From Halopenitus malekzadehii (GTDB lineage: Archaea; Halobacteriota; Halobacteria; Halobacteriales; Haloferacaceae): a stretch of 64,000 nt of DNA. The position numbers and the translations under genes were made by a program. This document shows, piece by piece, positions 42,543 to 50,248 of the stretch. The notes under the pieces are model-generated. The model was given only the letters and a program-made list of their open reading frames with translations, had not been told where the DNA came from and did not search any database. The DNA lies in assembly GCF_900108505.1 (NCBI RefSeq), contig NZ_FNWU01000001.1, positions 1,008,725 to 1,072,724 on the forward strand, written 5' to 3'. Positions within the stretch are counted from its first letter, which is position 1; the number at the start of each line of letters is the position of its first letter.

Positions 42543-43610
42543 TCAGGCGGCGGCGTCCGCGTCGCCTTCTCCGACGCCGGGGAACCGCGCCTCCTCGGCC
42601 TCGAGCAGCTCCTGGTAGCGGTTCCGGATCGTGACCTCGCTCATTCCGGTGGCGTCGCTGACCTCGCTCTGGGTGAGATCGACGTTGGTGAGTTTTCCGG
42701 CGGCGTAGATCGCGGCGGCCGCGAGGCCGACCGGCGACTTGCCGCTGTGGACGTTCTGCCGTTTCCCCTGCTCGAGCAGCTGGCGGGCGAACTGCTCGGT
42801 CTCGTCGGGGACTGCCAGGTCGCTTGCGAACCGCGGGAGGTACTCGACGGGGTCGGCCGGCTGGATCTCCAGCTTCAGCTCCCGGTTGATGTACCGGTAG
42901 GCGCGCTTGAACTCCTCGGCGTCGACCCGGCTGACGGCCGCGATCTCGTCGATCGATCGCGGTACCTGCTCCATCCGGGCGGCCGCCTGGAGGCTCGCCG
43001 TCGCGATCCCCTCGATCGACCGGCCGGGGAGCATGTCGTTGTCGAGCGCCTGCCGGTAGATGACGGAGGCGGTCTCGCGGACGTTCTCGGGGAGGCCGAG
43101 CGCGGAGGCCATCCGGTCGATCTCGCCGAGCGCCTGTTTGAGGTTACGCTCCTTCGAATCGCGGGTCCGGAAGCGCTCGTTCCAGGTCCGGAGCCGCTGC
43201 ATCTTCTGTCGCTGGTTCGAGGAGAGCGAGTTGCCGTAGGCGTCCTTGTCCTGCCAGCCGATGTTCGTCGAGAGCCCGTCGTCGTGCATCATCTTCGTCG
43301 TCGGGGCGCCCACGCGGGACTTCGAGTCCTTCTCGCTGGCGTCGAACGCGCGCCATTCGGGCCCGCGGTCGATCTCGTCGGCGTCGACGACGAGGCCACA
43401 GCTCGAACAGACGGTCTCGGCGCCCTCGTTTCGAAGGGTGCTGCCACACTCCGGACAGGTCGTCGTCGACTCGTGGTCGTGTTCGTGTGCCTGCTCGTCC
43501 TCGGTCGTCGATTCGGCGTCGCCGGAGCGCGTCCCGGTCCGTCGGTCGTCGGTCGTCTCTCGGTTCGTGTCGGTCGTGCGCCGGGTGGCGCTGAAGCGTG
43601 TCTGACTCAT
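42543..43610 (-). CDS. tfb: Transcription initiation factor TFB
   Basis: A 355-residue archaeal TFIIB homologue that bridges TBP-bound promoters and RNA polymerase. A disordered Thr/Asp/His leader of about 50 residues precedes the zinc ribbon (Cys52, 55, 68, 71: CPEC...CSSC). The B-reader/linker follows (GPEWRAFDASEKDSKSRVG), then two cyclin-like repeats (FERNL-like SKERNLKQALGEIDRMASAL, KSPVGLAAAAIYAAG) and a C-terminal helix-turn-helix (SEVSDATGMSEVTIRNRYQEL) for BRE contact. Haloarchaea usually have several TFBs, and this is one of them. A TATA box at 43674-43682 suggests a leader of about 40 nt. Confidence 0.95.
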   Translation of the reverse strand: MSQTRFSATRRTTDTNRETTDDRRTGTRSGDAESTTEDEQAHEHDHESTTTCPECGSTLRNEGAETVCSSCGLVVDADEIDRGPEWRAFDASEKDSKSRVGAPTTKMMHDDGLSTNIGWQDKDAYGNSLSSNQRQKMQRLRTWNERFRTRDSKERNLKQALGEIDRMASALGLPENVRETASVIYRQALDNDMLPGRSIEGIATASLQAAARMEQVPRSIDEIAAVSRVDAEEFKRAYRYINRELKLEIQPADPVEYLPRFASDLAVPDETEQFARQLLEQGKRQNVHSGKSPVGLAAAAIYAAGKLTNVDLTQSEVSDATGMSEVTIRNRYQELLEAEEARFPGVGEGDADAAA

Positions 43611-43673
43611 TGGGTGTGCTCGTGATGACTGCGGGCCGCGGTCGCGTGGTGCGCGGCTGAGGAGGACGAAAGG

Positions 43674-43682
43674 AATATAAAA
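43674..43682 (-). promoter_or_regulatory. TATA box of tfb
   Basis: ATTTTATAT (minus strand) is located about 64-72 bp upstream of the tfb ATG, so the transcript probably carries a 5' leader of about 40 nt, unlike most genes here. Confidence 0.55.
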
Positions 43683-43805
43683 TCGACCTCGCTCGTGTTC
43701 TTCACTCAGAGTTAGGAACTGGGTAGTAATAAATGTATTGTGTTATCCGATCACAACCGACGGTAGACGCCCCGAAACCTCCGAAAACTCCAACACGATC
43801 GTTCG

Positions 43806-43826
43806 TTTATATATATATATGAATAT
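43806..43826. promoter_or_regulatory. AT-rich tract (TTTATATATATATATG) of unclear role
   Basis: A long alternating TA run in an otherwise GC-rich genome lies 64-84 bp beyond the asnB-like stop and about 200 bp upstream of tfb. It could be an upstream tfb promoter, a transcription terminator for the asnB-like gene (U-rich read-out) or a spacer. No gene starts close by on the plus strand. Confidence 0.35.
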
Positions 43827-43889
43827 GGTCCCGATTCGGTGACGGGCACGGCGATCCGGGTCGATCCTCCGTTCGGTTCCGATCGCGGT

Positions 43890-45071
43890 CTATCCGACGG
43901 TTTCGCCCGCGGGATCCGACTCGATCAGCTCCGCCTCGACGTACCGCTCGACGTGGTTCTCCATCCGCCGTTTAAACCCGGCCTGCCGGGCGAGCCGGTC
44001 GAGCTCGCGGGAGACGTAGGTGCCGTACTGCACCGCCTTCTTCTCGGCAGTCCGGACGGACTCCGGGACCAGTCCCTCGGCGGCGCTCCGGAGCGCGATC
44101 TTCCGTTCGTCGGGCGTCGCGAGCAGTTCGCCGGGCAGCCGTCGCGCAGCCGCCACCACACGGTCATCCAGAAGTGGCGTGACGGGCTCGATCCCGGTCG
44201 CCCGGATCGCACCGACGTCGCGTTCGATCTGTGCCGGCAGCGTCCGCATCGTCTCGTCGCGCGCGCCTTGCACCGTATTCGCGTCGACCCGGTGGTCGTC
44301 CCCGGGCTCGACGACCTTGCTGTACCCGCCGAACAGCTCGTCGGCCCCCTGCCCGAGCAGGATCCGATCGTGCCCGTCCGCTGCAGCAGCGCGCGCGGTG
44401 CAGTATAGCGGGATCGCGATCGCGAGATCCATCGGGTTCGTTCGCCCGGTCGCCGCGGCGATCTCCGGAACGGCAGCCCGGAGGTCGTCGTGGTCGATCC
44501 GGACCTCGTGCAGCTCACGATCCATCGCGTCCGCGGCCGCCCGTGCTGCCGCGACGTCGTGGCAGTCCTCGAAGCCGGCGACGTAACAGGGTGCCTCGGG
44601 AGCGCCCGCCGCGATGACCGCTGAATCGACGCCGCCCGAGAACGCGACGGCGGCGTCGGATTCGACGTCATCGACGTCGTCGCCGGCGTCGAGACGGATC
44701 ACGTCCCGGGTCGCCGTCTCAACCGCCGTTTGTGCAGCAGCCGCCGGATCCGCTCGCGAGTCCGGGAGCGTCCAGACGGTCCGTTCTCCCTCGGGCGTCA
44801 GTATCGCACCGGCCGGAACCGGGCGCGGATCCGTGAGGGAGCGCCGGTCGAACGCCCACGATCCCGCCGCCGTCGGGTCGGCAGCGTCCGCCTCCACGAA
44901 GACCGGAACGCGGCCGAGAACGTCACGAGCGAGGATCGGCGTCCCGTCCTCACGCTCGATCCGGCCGCCGAACCCCGCGCCGCCGGGAAACGGATCGGAC
45001 TCGCGGAGCGCTCGACGAACGCGGTCGGGAGTCACGCCGCCGACGCCACGGAAGTCTCCATCGGACGTCAT
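43890..45071 (-). CDS. Asparagine synthase-like protein with degenerate glutaminase half
   Basis: A 393-residue protein. The C-terminal two thirds are an asparagine-synthase ATP-pyrophosphatase domain: PP-loop VAFSGGVDSAVI (145-150 core) and RILLGQGADELFGGYSKVVEP. The N-terminal 120 residues resemble a shortened class II glutaminase (GRIEREDGTPILARDVLGRVPVFV) but do not begin with the catalytic Cys2, so glutamine use is unlikely. It may use ammonia or act on another substrate. It follows a PHP-domain gene by 6 bp in the same direction, so both are probably in one operon. Confidence 0.85.
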   Translation of the reverse strand: MTSDGDFRGVGGVTPDRVRRALRESDPFPGGAGFGGRIEREDGTPILARDVLGRVPVFVEADAADPTAAGSWAFDRRSLTDPRPVPAGAILTPEGERTVWTLPDSRADPAAAAQTAVETATRDVIRLDAGDDVDDVESDAAVAFSGGVDSAVIAAGAPEAPCYVAGFEDCHDVAAARAAADAMDRELHEVRIDHDDLRAAVPEIAAATGRTNPMDLAIAIPLYCTARAAAADGHDRILLGQGADELFGGYSKVVEPGDDHRVDANTVQGARDETMRTLPAQIERDVGAIRATGIEPVTPLLDDRVVAAARRLPGELLATPDERKIALRSAAEGLVPESVRTAEKKAVQYGTYVSRELDRLARQAGFKRRMENHVERYVEAELIESDPAGETVG

Positions 45072-45077
45072 CGAGTC

Positions 45078-45761
45078 TCACCGGAGGTCGTCCAGCCGTC
45101 TGAGGACCCGCCGCTTCGCGCCGCCGGCCGCCTGACGGAAGGAGACGTGCCAGGGGGTTCGGCGACCGATGACGCTCGTTCGTCCGGCGGCGATCGCCTT
45201 GAGGATCCCGGCGGCGGACCGCTCGTCGGCGTCGACCTCGGTGACCGCCTGTCCGACCATCTCCGAGACGTGGGCGTCGCTGCCGGCGGTCATCGGCAGG
45301 TCGCGTTCCAACGCGAACCGCTCGGCCTTGCGGTTCGCCCGTCCGGTCAGCAGCCGGGAGTTGTACACCTCGATCGCGTCGGCACTGGCGAGCTGGTCGT
45401 CGTCGATGTGGGCCGCGACGCCGTGGCGGGTCTTCTGGAACGGGTGTGGAACGACCGCGATCCCGCCCTGGTCGTGGATCCGATCGAGGGTTTCCTCGTA
45501 GGGGAGCCCGGAGGGAACCAACTCCTCGATGCCGAACGCGAGCACGTGGCCGGCCGCACACGTCACCTCCATCCCGACGATCCCCACGAGGCCGTACTCG
45601 GCGGCGCGATCGGCGGCCTCGATCGACGCGTCGATCGCGTCGTGGTCGGTGACCGCGATGGCGTCGAGCCCGACCGCGGCCGCCTGCTCCAACAGCAGGT
45701 CGACCGGGTCGCGGCCGTCGTGGGAGCGTTCCGAGTGGGTATGCAGCTCGACCGAAAGCAC
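45078..45761 (-). CDS. PHP-domain phosphoesterase
   Basis: A 227-residue PHP protein starting VELHTHSERSHDGRDP (metal ligands His-x-His) with TDHDAIDA, GMEVTCAAGHVLAFG, VVPHPFQKTRHGV and TAGSDAHVSEMVG, the full set of metal ligands for the polymerase/histidinol-phosphatase superfamily. It hydrolyses phosphoesters; relatives include histidinol phosphatase and 5'-3' exoribonuclease (RNase AM/TrpH). The start codon is GTG at 45761. The asparagine-synthase-like gene follows after 6 bp. Confidence 0.88.
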   Translation of the reverse strand: MLSVELHTHSERSHDGRDPVDLLLEQAAAVGLDAIAVTDHDAIDASIEAADRAAEYGLVGIVGMEVTCAAGHVLAFGIEELVPSGLPYEETLDRIHDQGGIAVVPHPFQKTRHGVAAHIDDDQLASADAIEVYNSRLLTGRANRKAERFALERDLPMTAGSDAHVSEMVGQAVTEVDADERSAAGILKAIAAGRTSVIGRRTPWHVSFRQAAGGAKRRVLRRLDDLR

Positions 45762-45863
45762 GACCGTTCGTACGCGGGAGTCCCTGAAAAGCGGCGCGGT
45801 GTGCGGGCCGCCGGTCGGATCGGTCCCGACCTCGCGTGTCGGGCGGGCTCGGACTCGATGATC

Positions 45864-45890
45864 CGGCCGGTACGGTTATGCGTCCGGCCG
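45864..45890. repeat. Inverted repeat CGGCCGG-N13-CCGGCCG
   Basis: This 7-bp-arm palindrome surrounds TACGGTTATG, 24-50 bp upstream of the start of the 2-TM protein gene at 45914. It might be an operator, but GC-rich palindromes are common here. Confidence 0.35.
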
Positions 45891-45913
45891 CCGCTCGTTC
45901 AGCCAGTGATCCG

Positions 45914-46228
45914 ATGACCGACGTCGAGGACGTTCTGGCCGACCGTGGCGTCGATTTCGACTCAGCCTTCGCGTACGCGCTCAGCCCGGCGATGGTCCGG
46001 TTGATCATCGTCTTTCTGGCAGGCTGGCTGCTGTTACCGGTCGGGCTGTTGGTCTTTTTCACCCCGGAACTGGTCGTCGGCTACAGCGGCATCGTCCGGG
46101 AGGCCGTCGGGATGATCATCGGCTTGGTCATCATCATGGGCGCCGGCGCCCTGCTCGTCGGCGGCCTGATCGGGGCGCTGTTCAAGACGATCGCGGACGC
46201 GAACCGGTACGCGACGGCGTCGGCGTGA
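45914..46228 (+). CDS. Two-helix membrane protein of unknown function
   Basis: A 104-residue protein with an N-terminal charged part (MTDVEDVLADRGVDFDSAFAYA) and two transmembrane helices (LIIVFLAGWLLLPVGLLVFF and MIIGLVIIMGAGALLVGGLI). The AYALSPAMVRLIIV segment looks conserved. The function is not recognised. I start at ATG 45914 because upstream codons have shadow composition. It is convergent with nothing and precedes the geranylgeranyl reductase by 113 bp. Confidence 0.7.
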   Translation: MTDVEDVLADRGVDFDSAFAYALSPAMVRLIIVFLAGWLLLPVGLLVFFTPELVVGYSGIVREAVGMIIGLVIIMGAGALLVGGLIGALFKTIADANRYATASA

Positions 46229-46341
46229 ATTCCCGGGGCGACCCGGGACGGCACTCCCTGCCGATCCCGGTGTTCTGACGCCGGCTGAAGGACGGAAATC
46301 GGCATAAAGAGTTTTGCCCGCCCGGCGGCCACGAATGAGGT

Positions 46342-47712
46342 ATGACCACCCACGAGTACGACGTCGTCGTTGCGGGGGCCGGCACGGCCGGCTGTTACGC
46401 CGCGACGACGATCGCCGATGCGGGCCTCGACGTCGCCATCGTCGAGCGAAAGGACGAGACCGAGGCCGGCCACATCGCCTGCGGCGACGCGTTGAAGGGG
46501 GCCGACGCGTTCCCCGAGGCGATCCCCAAATCCCGGATCGAGCCCGCGTTCACGAACACGGGCGTCGACCACGGCCGCTTTGAGATCCCCCAGGAGGACA
46601 CGGTTCTCGAGATCCCCGTTCCCGGCGAGCTCGCGGTCATCGACCGCTGGGACTACGGCCGCCGGCTCATCGAGGCCGCCGCGGACGCCGGCGTCGAGTT
46701 CCACTACGAGACCGTGATCGGGGACGTACTCCAGGACGAAACCGGCCGCGTGACCGGGCTTCGCGGGAAACACCGCGGGGACGCGATCGACTTCGCGGCG
46801 GACGTGGTGATCGACGGGGCGGGCTCGCTCTCGCTGCTGCAGGACAAGGTCGACTTCTCAGGTACGACCTTCGACACGAACGTCCGATACTCGCAGTTCT
46901 GCTCGGCCTACCGCGAGATCGTGGAGGTTCCCGAGCCGGTCGAGTGGGACGACGCGCTCGTGTTCAAACCGACCGAGCGCGCGGCGGGGTACCTCTGGTA
47001 CTTCCCGCGGACGGACACCGAGATCAACGCGGGGCTCGGCTTCCAGATGAACGAGGAGCCGATGCAGCTCATCGAGTCCCTCAAACGGGACCTCCGGGAC
47101 CGCCCCGAGTTCGCCGGCGCGACCGTCACCGACAAGCTCGGCGCCGCCCTCCCGACCCGCCGCCCCTACGACTCCGCGATCGCACCGGGGTATATGGCGG
47201 TCGGCGACGCGGCCGGCCACGTCAACCCGACGACCGGGGGCGGGATCGCCGGCGCGGCCTACGCGGGCAAGTACGCCGGCGAACAGGCCGTCGAGGCGAT
47301 CGGTGACGGCGACGTGAGCGAGGACGCTCTCTGGCGGTACAACGAGCGCGTGATGGACCACTTCGGCGGCCGGTACGCCGGCCTCGACGTCTACAACATC
47401 CTCTCGACCGCCGTCGACATCGACGACCTGATGGGGCTGCTGGCGGCCCTCCCGGGCGAGAACCTCGCGGAAGCGCTGTATGAGGGCTCGACGTCGATGT
47501 CCTTCGGGCTCAAGCTCAAGTGCGCGATCAAGAGCTTCGGCTACTGGGGAACGATCTGGAACTTCTACGAGACCAAACAGCTCGCCGACGAGCTGCTCGA
47601 CCACTACGGGGCCTATCCGTCATCCCCCGACCGAATGACCGCCTGGACCGACTCCCGCGACGAGATCCTCGACCGGATCTACGAGACGACCGGCGCCGAA
47701 GCGAAGTACTGA
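46342..47712 (+). CDS. ggr: Geranylgeranyl reductase (archaeal lipid saturation)
   Basis: A 456-residue FAD-dependent reductase that saturates the geranylgeranyl chains of archaeal ether lipids. It shows the FAD-binding VVVAGAGTAGCYAATTIADAG (in part: AGAGTAGCYAA) and IVERKDETEAGHIACGDALKG near the N-terminus, and GYMAVGDAAGHVNPTTGGGIAGA (in part: VGDAAGHVNPTTGGG), which binds the ribityl and pyrophosphate. The length is typical for the family. ATG 46342 follows a weak ATAAAG element about 35 bp upstream. Other members of this FAD family reduce related isoprenoids, but the archaeal setting supports the lipid role. Confidence 0.92.
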   Translation: MTTHEYDVVVAGAGTAGCYAATTIADAGLDVAIVERKDETEAGHIACGDALKGADAFPEAIPKSRIEPAFTNTGVDHGRFEIPQEDTVLEIPVPGELAVIDRWDYGRRLIEAAADAGVEFHYETVIGDVLQDETGRVTGLRGKHRGDAIDFAADVVIDGAGSLSLLQDKVDFSGTTFDTNVRYSQFCSAYREIVEVPEPVEWDDALVFKPTERAAGYLWYFPRTDTEINAGLGFQMNEEPMQLIESLKRDLRDRPEFAGATVTDKLGAALPTRRPYDSAIAPGYMAVGDAAGHVNPTTGGGIAGAAYAGKYAGEQAVEAIGDGDVSEDALWRYNERVMDHFGGRYAGLDVYNILSTAVDIDDLMGLLAALPGENLAEALYEGSTSMSFGLKLKCAIKSFGYWGTIWNFYETKQLADELLDHYGAYPSSPDRMTAWTDSRDEILDRIYETTGAEAKY

Positions 47713-47850
47713 TCGGGAATCGCGTCCCTGTCCGGGCCTCTCGTCGGACGCTACGCCTCGAGTCGACGCGCCACGCCCCGGTATCGACGGCGACGCGGCG
47801 ATCGTTCGTGGGATGATCCCGGCCCCGAACGACGGACATCGGCAGGAGGG

Positions 47851-47857
47851 TTTATAG
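47851..47857 (+). promoter_or_regulatory. TATA box for the histidine kinase gene
   Basis: TTTATAG lies 26 bp before ATG 47881 and decides against the GTG at 47857 as start. Confidence 0.6.
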
Positions 47858-47880
47858 TGGTCGACGAAGTCGTTCCGACG

Positions 47881-49977
47881 ATGGCACTCTCGGCCGGAAC
47901 GGTGGGCGTCGGGTACCTCGCGTTGGGGTCCGCGCTGCTGTTCCTGCTGCGGGAGCCCCTTCGACACCCTGACACACCCGGCAGCCGTGGGTTCGCGCTC
48001 GCGGTACTCGGGATCTCGTTGTGGCCGATCGGCCTCGGGAACGAGTACCTCGTCGCGAACCCGGACCTCTCGGTGGCCGCCTGGAACGTTCGGTTCCTCG
48101 CGGCCTCCCTGCTCGCGATCGGGTGGCTGCTGTTGTCGGTCGAATCGACGACGGGCTGGTGGCCCTCGAAACGCGCGCTCGTTCCGTTCGTCGCCTACGT
48201 CGGCCTCGGCCAGGCGATCGCGTGGTCGAACCCGTATCATCACCTGGTGTTGACGCCGGAGACGACGGTCCAGGGAACCGTCCTTATGGCCGTCTACGGG
48301 CCATGGTTCTGGGTCCAGTCCGGCGTGAACTATTTCCTGGTTCTGACCGGGACGGTGCTGCTTGCCGGCGAGTGGTTGCGGTCGCGTGGACTGCGGCGGC
48401 GACAGGCCGCGATCCTGACGCTGGCGGTCGTTCCCCCCGTCATTGCGAATCTGCTGACGCTGTTCGGGACCGTCCCGATCCGGTACGATCTCACCCCGAT
48501 CGGGCTCGCGGGCAGCGGCGTGTTCCTGTTGCAGGCGCTCTATCGGATGGATCTCCTCACCGTCGTGCCGGTCGCTCGGGAGGTCGCGATGGCGGAGATG
48601 GATGATGCCGTCGTCACGATCGACGACGAGGAACGCGTGCTCGATTACAACGCCACCGCCGATCGGCTCTTCGCCGGCGACGACGTTCACGTCGGGATGC
48701 CGGCCTCGGCGTTCTTCGAGACGCTGCCGTCGACCGTGTACGACCGCATTCTCGAGGCGGCAACGCATACCGGAGACGGGAGCGAGGCCGAATCGATCCC
48801 CGAGGAGACGGATGGCGGCACCGAATCGGCGCCAGAAGTGGCCGCTTGCGGTTCCGGGTCGACTCCCGGTGAAGCGACGGCGTCGAGCGCCGACGCTGAC
48901 GCACGGACCGAGGTGGGACCCGATCCCGATCCCGATCACGATCACGATGATATGGAGATCACCGTCGAGATGGGCGATGCGGATCGACACTTCTCGGTCT
49001 CGGCGTCGACGGTCCAACGGTCGATCGACTCGACGGCGTGGGTGATCGTCCTGCGGGATATCACCCCGATCAAACGGCGCGAACGGGAGTTGGAGGACCG
49101 TGAAGAGGAACTCGAGCTGCTTCGACAGATCCTCTCCCGCGTGCTCCGACACAACATCCGGAACAAGCTCACGACGATCCGAGGGAACGCCGACCTCCTC
49201 GCCGAGGACATCGTGGACGGGATGGCGACCGCGGACGAGGCGGCGATCGCGGACGACGCAGTGACTGCGGACGAGGCGGTGACCGCTGACGACGCGGCGA
49301 TCGCGGACGCCGAAGACGGCGACCGATCCGAGGAAGCGATGCTCGAGCGGATCGAGGCGATCCGCGAGGCGACCGAGGAGCTGCTCGGCAACAGCGAGAA
49401 CGCACGCGAGATCGAACGCATCATCGACCAACGTGGCCGTGTCGTCCGATACGATCTCGAGGGGGTCGTGCATCGGGTCGTCGAGTCGGTCCGCCGGGAC
49501 CATCCCGACGTCGCCGTGTCCGTCGAGCGGGACGGTCCCGAAACGGTGACCGGTGGACCGGGGCTCGAGACCGCGCTTCGGTGTCTCGTCGAAAACGCCG
49601 CCGACCACAACGACGCCGCCAACCCCGCCGTCCGGGTGTCGATCGACGGGACGGACTCGGAGACGATCGTCTCCGTGGCGGACAACGGGCCGGGAATCCC
49701 CGACAACGAACTCACCGTTCTCGACACGAACGAGGAGACGCCGTTGTCCCACGGGAGCGGCGTCGGCCTCTGGCTGGTCAAGTGGGCCGCCGACTCGGTC
49801 GGCGCACGCCTCTCGATCGAGACGAAGGGCTCCGTCTCGACTGCCGGATCGGTTGCTGATGGGGGTGACGCGACGGATACGGGGTCGACTGCGACTGATG
49901 CGGAGTCGACTACAACTGATGCGGAGTCGGCCTCGATCCCGGACGGGGCGACCACGGTCGTCTCGCTTCATCTGTGA
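47881..49977 (+). CDS. 7TM-type sensor histidine kinase
   Basis: A 698-residue sensor. Residues 1-235 contain seven helices of the histidine kinase N-terminal 7TM region (GYLALGSALLFLL, LAVLGISLWPIGL, GWWPSKRALVPFV, MAVYGPWFWVQSGVNYF). A PAS-like domain follows (VVTIDDEERVLDYNATADRL, interrupted by a disordered Asp/Glu/Thr insert near 295-350 and ended by WVIVLRDITPIKRRE). The phospho-acceptor helix is SRVLRHNIRNKLTTI, with an unusual Ala/Asp/Thr repeat inserted after it. The HATPase domain has N-box ENAADHNDAA, SVADNGPGIP and SHGSGVGLWLVKW. An acidic Asp/Ser/Thr tail follows. No response regulator lies next to it. The stimulus is unknown. Confidence 0.88.
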   Translation: MALSAGTVGVGYLALGSALLFLLREPLRHPDTPGSRGFALAVLGISLWPIGLGNEYLVANPDLSVAAWNVRFLAASLLAIGWLLLSVESTTGWWPSKRALVPFVAYVGLGQAIAWSNPYHHLVLTPETTVQGTVLMAVYGPWFWVQSGVNYFLVLTGTVLLAGEWLRSRGLRRRQAAILTLAVVPPVIANLLTLFGTVPIRYDLTPIGLAGSGVFLLQALYRMDLLTVVPVAREVAMAEMDDAVVTIDDEERVLDYNATADRLFAGDDVHVGMPASAFFETLPSTVYDRILEAATHTGDGSEAESIPEETDGGTESAPEVAACGSGSTPGEATASSADADARTEVGPDPDPDHDHDDMEITVEMGDADRHFSVSASTVQRSIDSTAWVIVLRDITPIKRRERELEDREEELELLRQILSRVLRHNIRNKLTTIRGNADLLAEDIVDGMATADEAAIADDAVTADEAVTADDAAIADAEDGDRSEEAMLERIEAIREATEELLGNSENAREIERIIDQRGRVVRYDLEGVVHRVVESVRRDHPDVAVSVERDGPETVTGGPGLETALRCLVENAADHNDAANPAVRVSIDGTDSETIVSVADNGPGIPDNELTVLDTNEETPLSHGSGVGLWLVKWAADSVGARLSIETKGSVSTAGSVADGGDATDTGSTATDAESTTTDAESASIPDGATTVVSLHL

Positions 49978-50009
49978 CGCCATCGCCGCGTGGATGCAGA
50001 GCCGCACCC

Positions 50010-50015
50010 TTATAG
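50010..50015 (+). promoter_or_regulatory. TATA box for the small DUF5800-like gene
   Basis: TTATAG lies about 26 bp before ATG 50039. Confidence 0.55.
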
Positions 50016-50038
50016 GGAGGACACGCCTCGGATCGGCC

Positions 50039-50245
50039 ATGAGCACCATCCTCTCCATCGAGGACGACGGCGTCGACGTCGTCTACCAGGGGACCGAGTT
50101 CCGACTCGACCGCGATCTGATCGAGGAGGCCACCGAGAAGGACTACCCGAACGTCACCGACCACGAGATCCTCCAGATCGTCGAATCCGATCCCGACCTC
50201 ACAGGGGAACCGCGCCGCGTCGGGGACGTGGTCGCGGGAGCCTGA
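50039..50245 (+). CDS. Small haloarchaeal protein (DUF5800-like), coupled to GTPase
   Basis: A 68-residue cytosolic protein (LSIEDDGVDVVYQGTEFRLD, then EEATEKDYPNVTDHEILQIV and GEPRRVGDVV). I recall this as a haloarchaeal family, DUF5800; the exact number is not verified. The stop is only 3 nt before the GTPase ATG, so the pair forms one transcript and may work together. The function is unknown. The start is ATG 50039, which overlaps no other gene and has a TATA box at the expected distance. Confidence 0.75.
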   Translation: MSTILSIEDDGVDVVYQGTEFRLDRDLIEEATEKDYPNVTDHEILQIVESDPDLTGEPRRVGDVVAGA

Positions 50246-50248
50246 CCG

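Noticed and set aside
46330-46341. GAGGT before the geranylgeranyl reductase ATG as a ribosome-binding site
   Set aside because: It is only about one base from the ATG, too close for base pairing to 16S rRNA.
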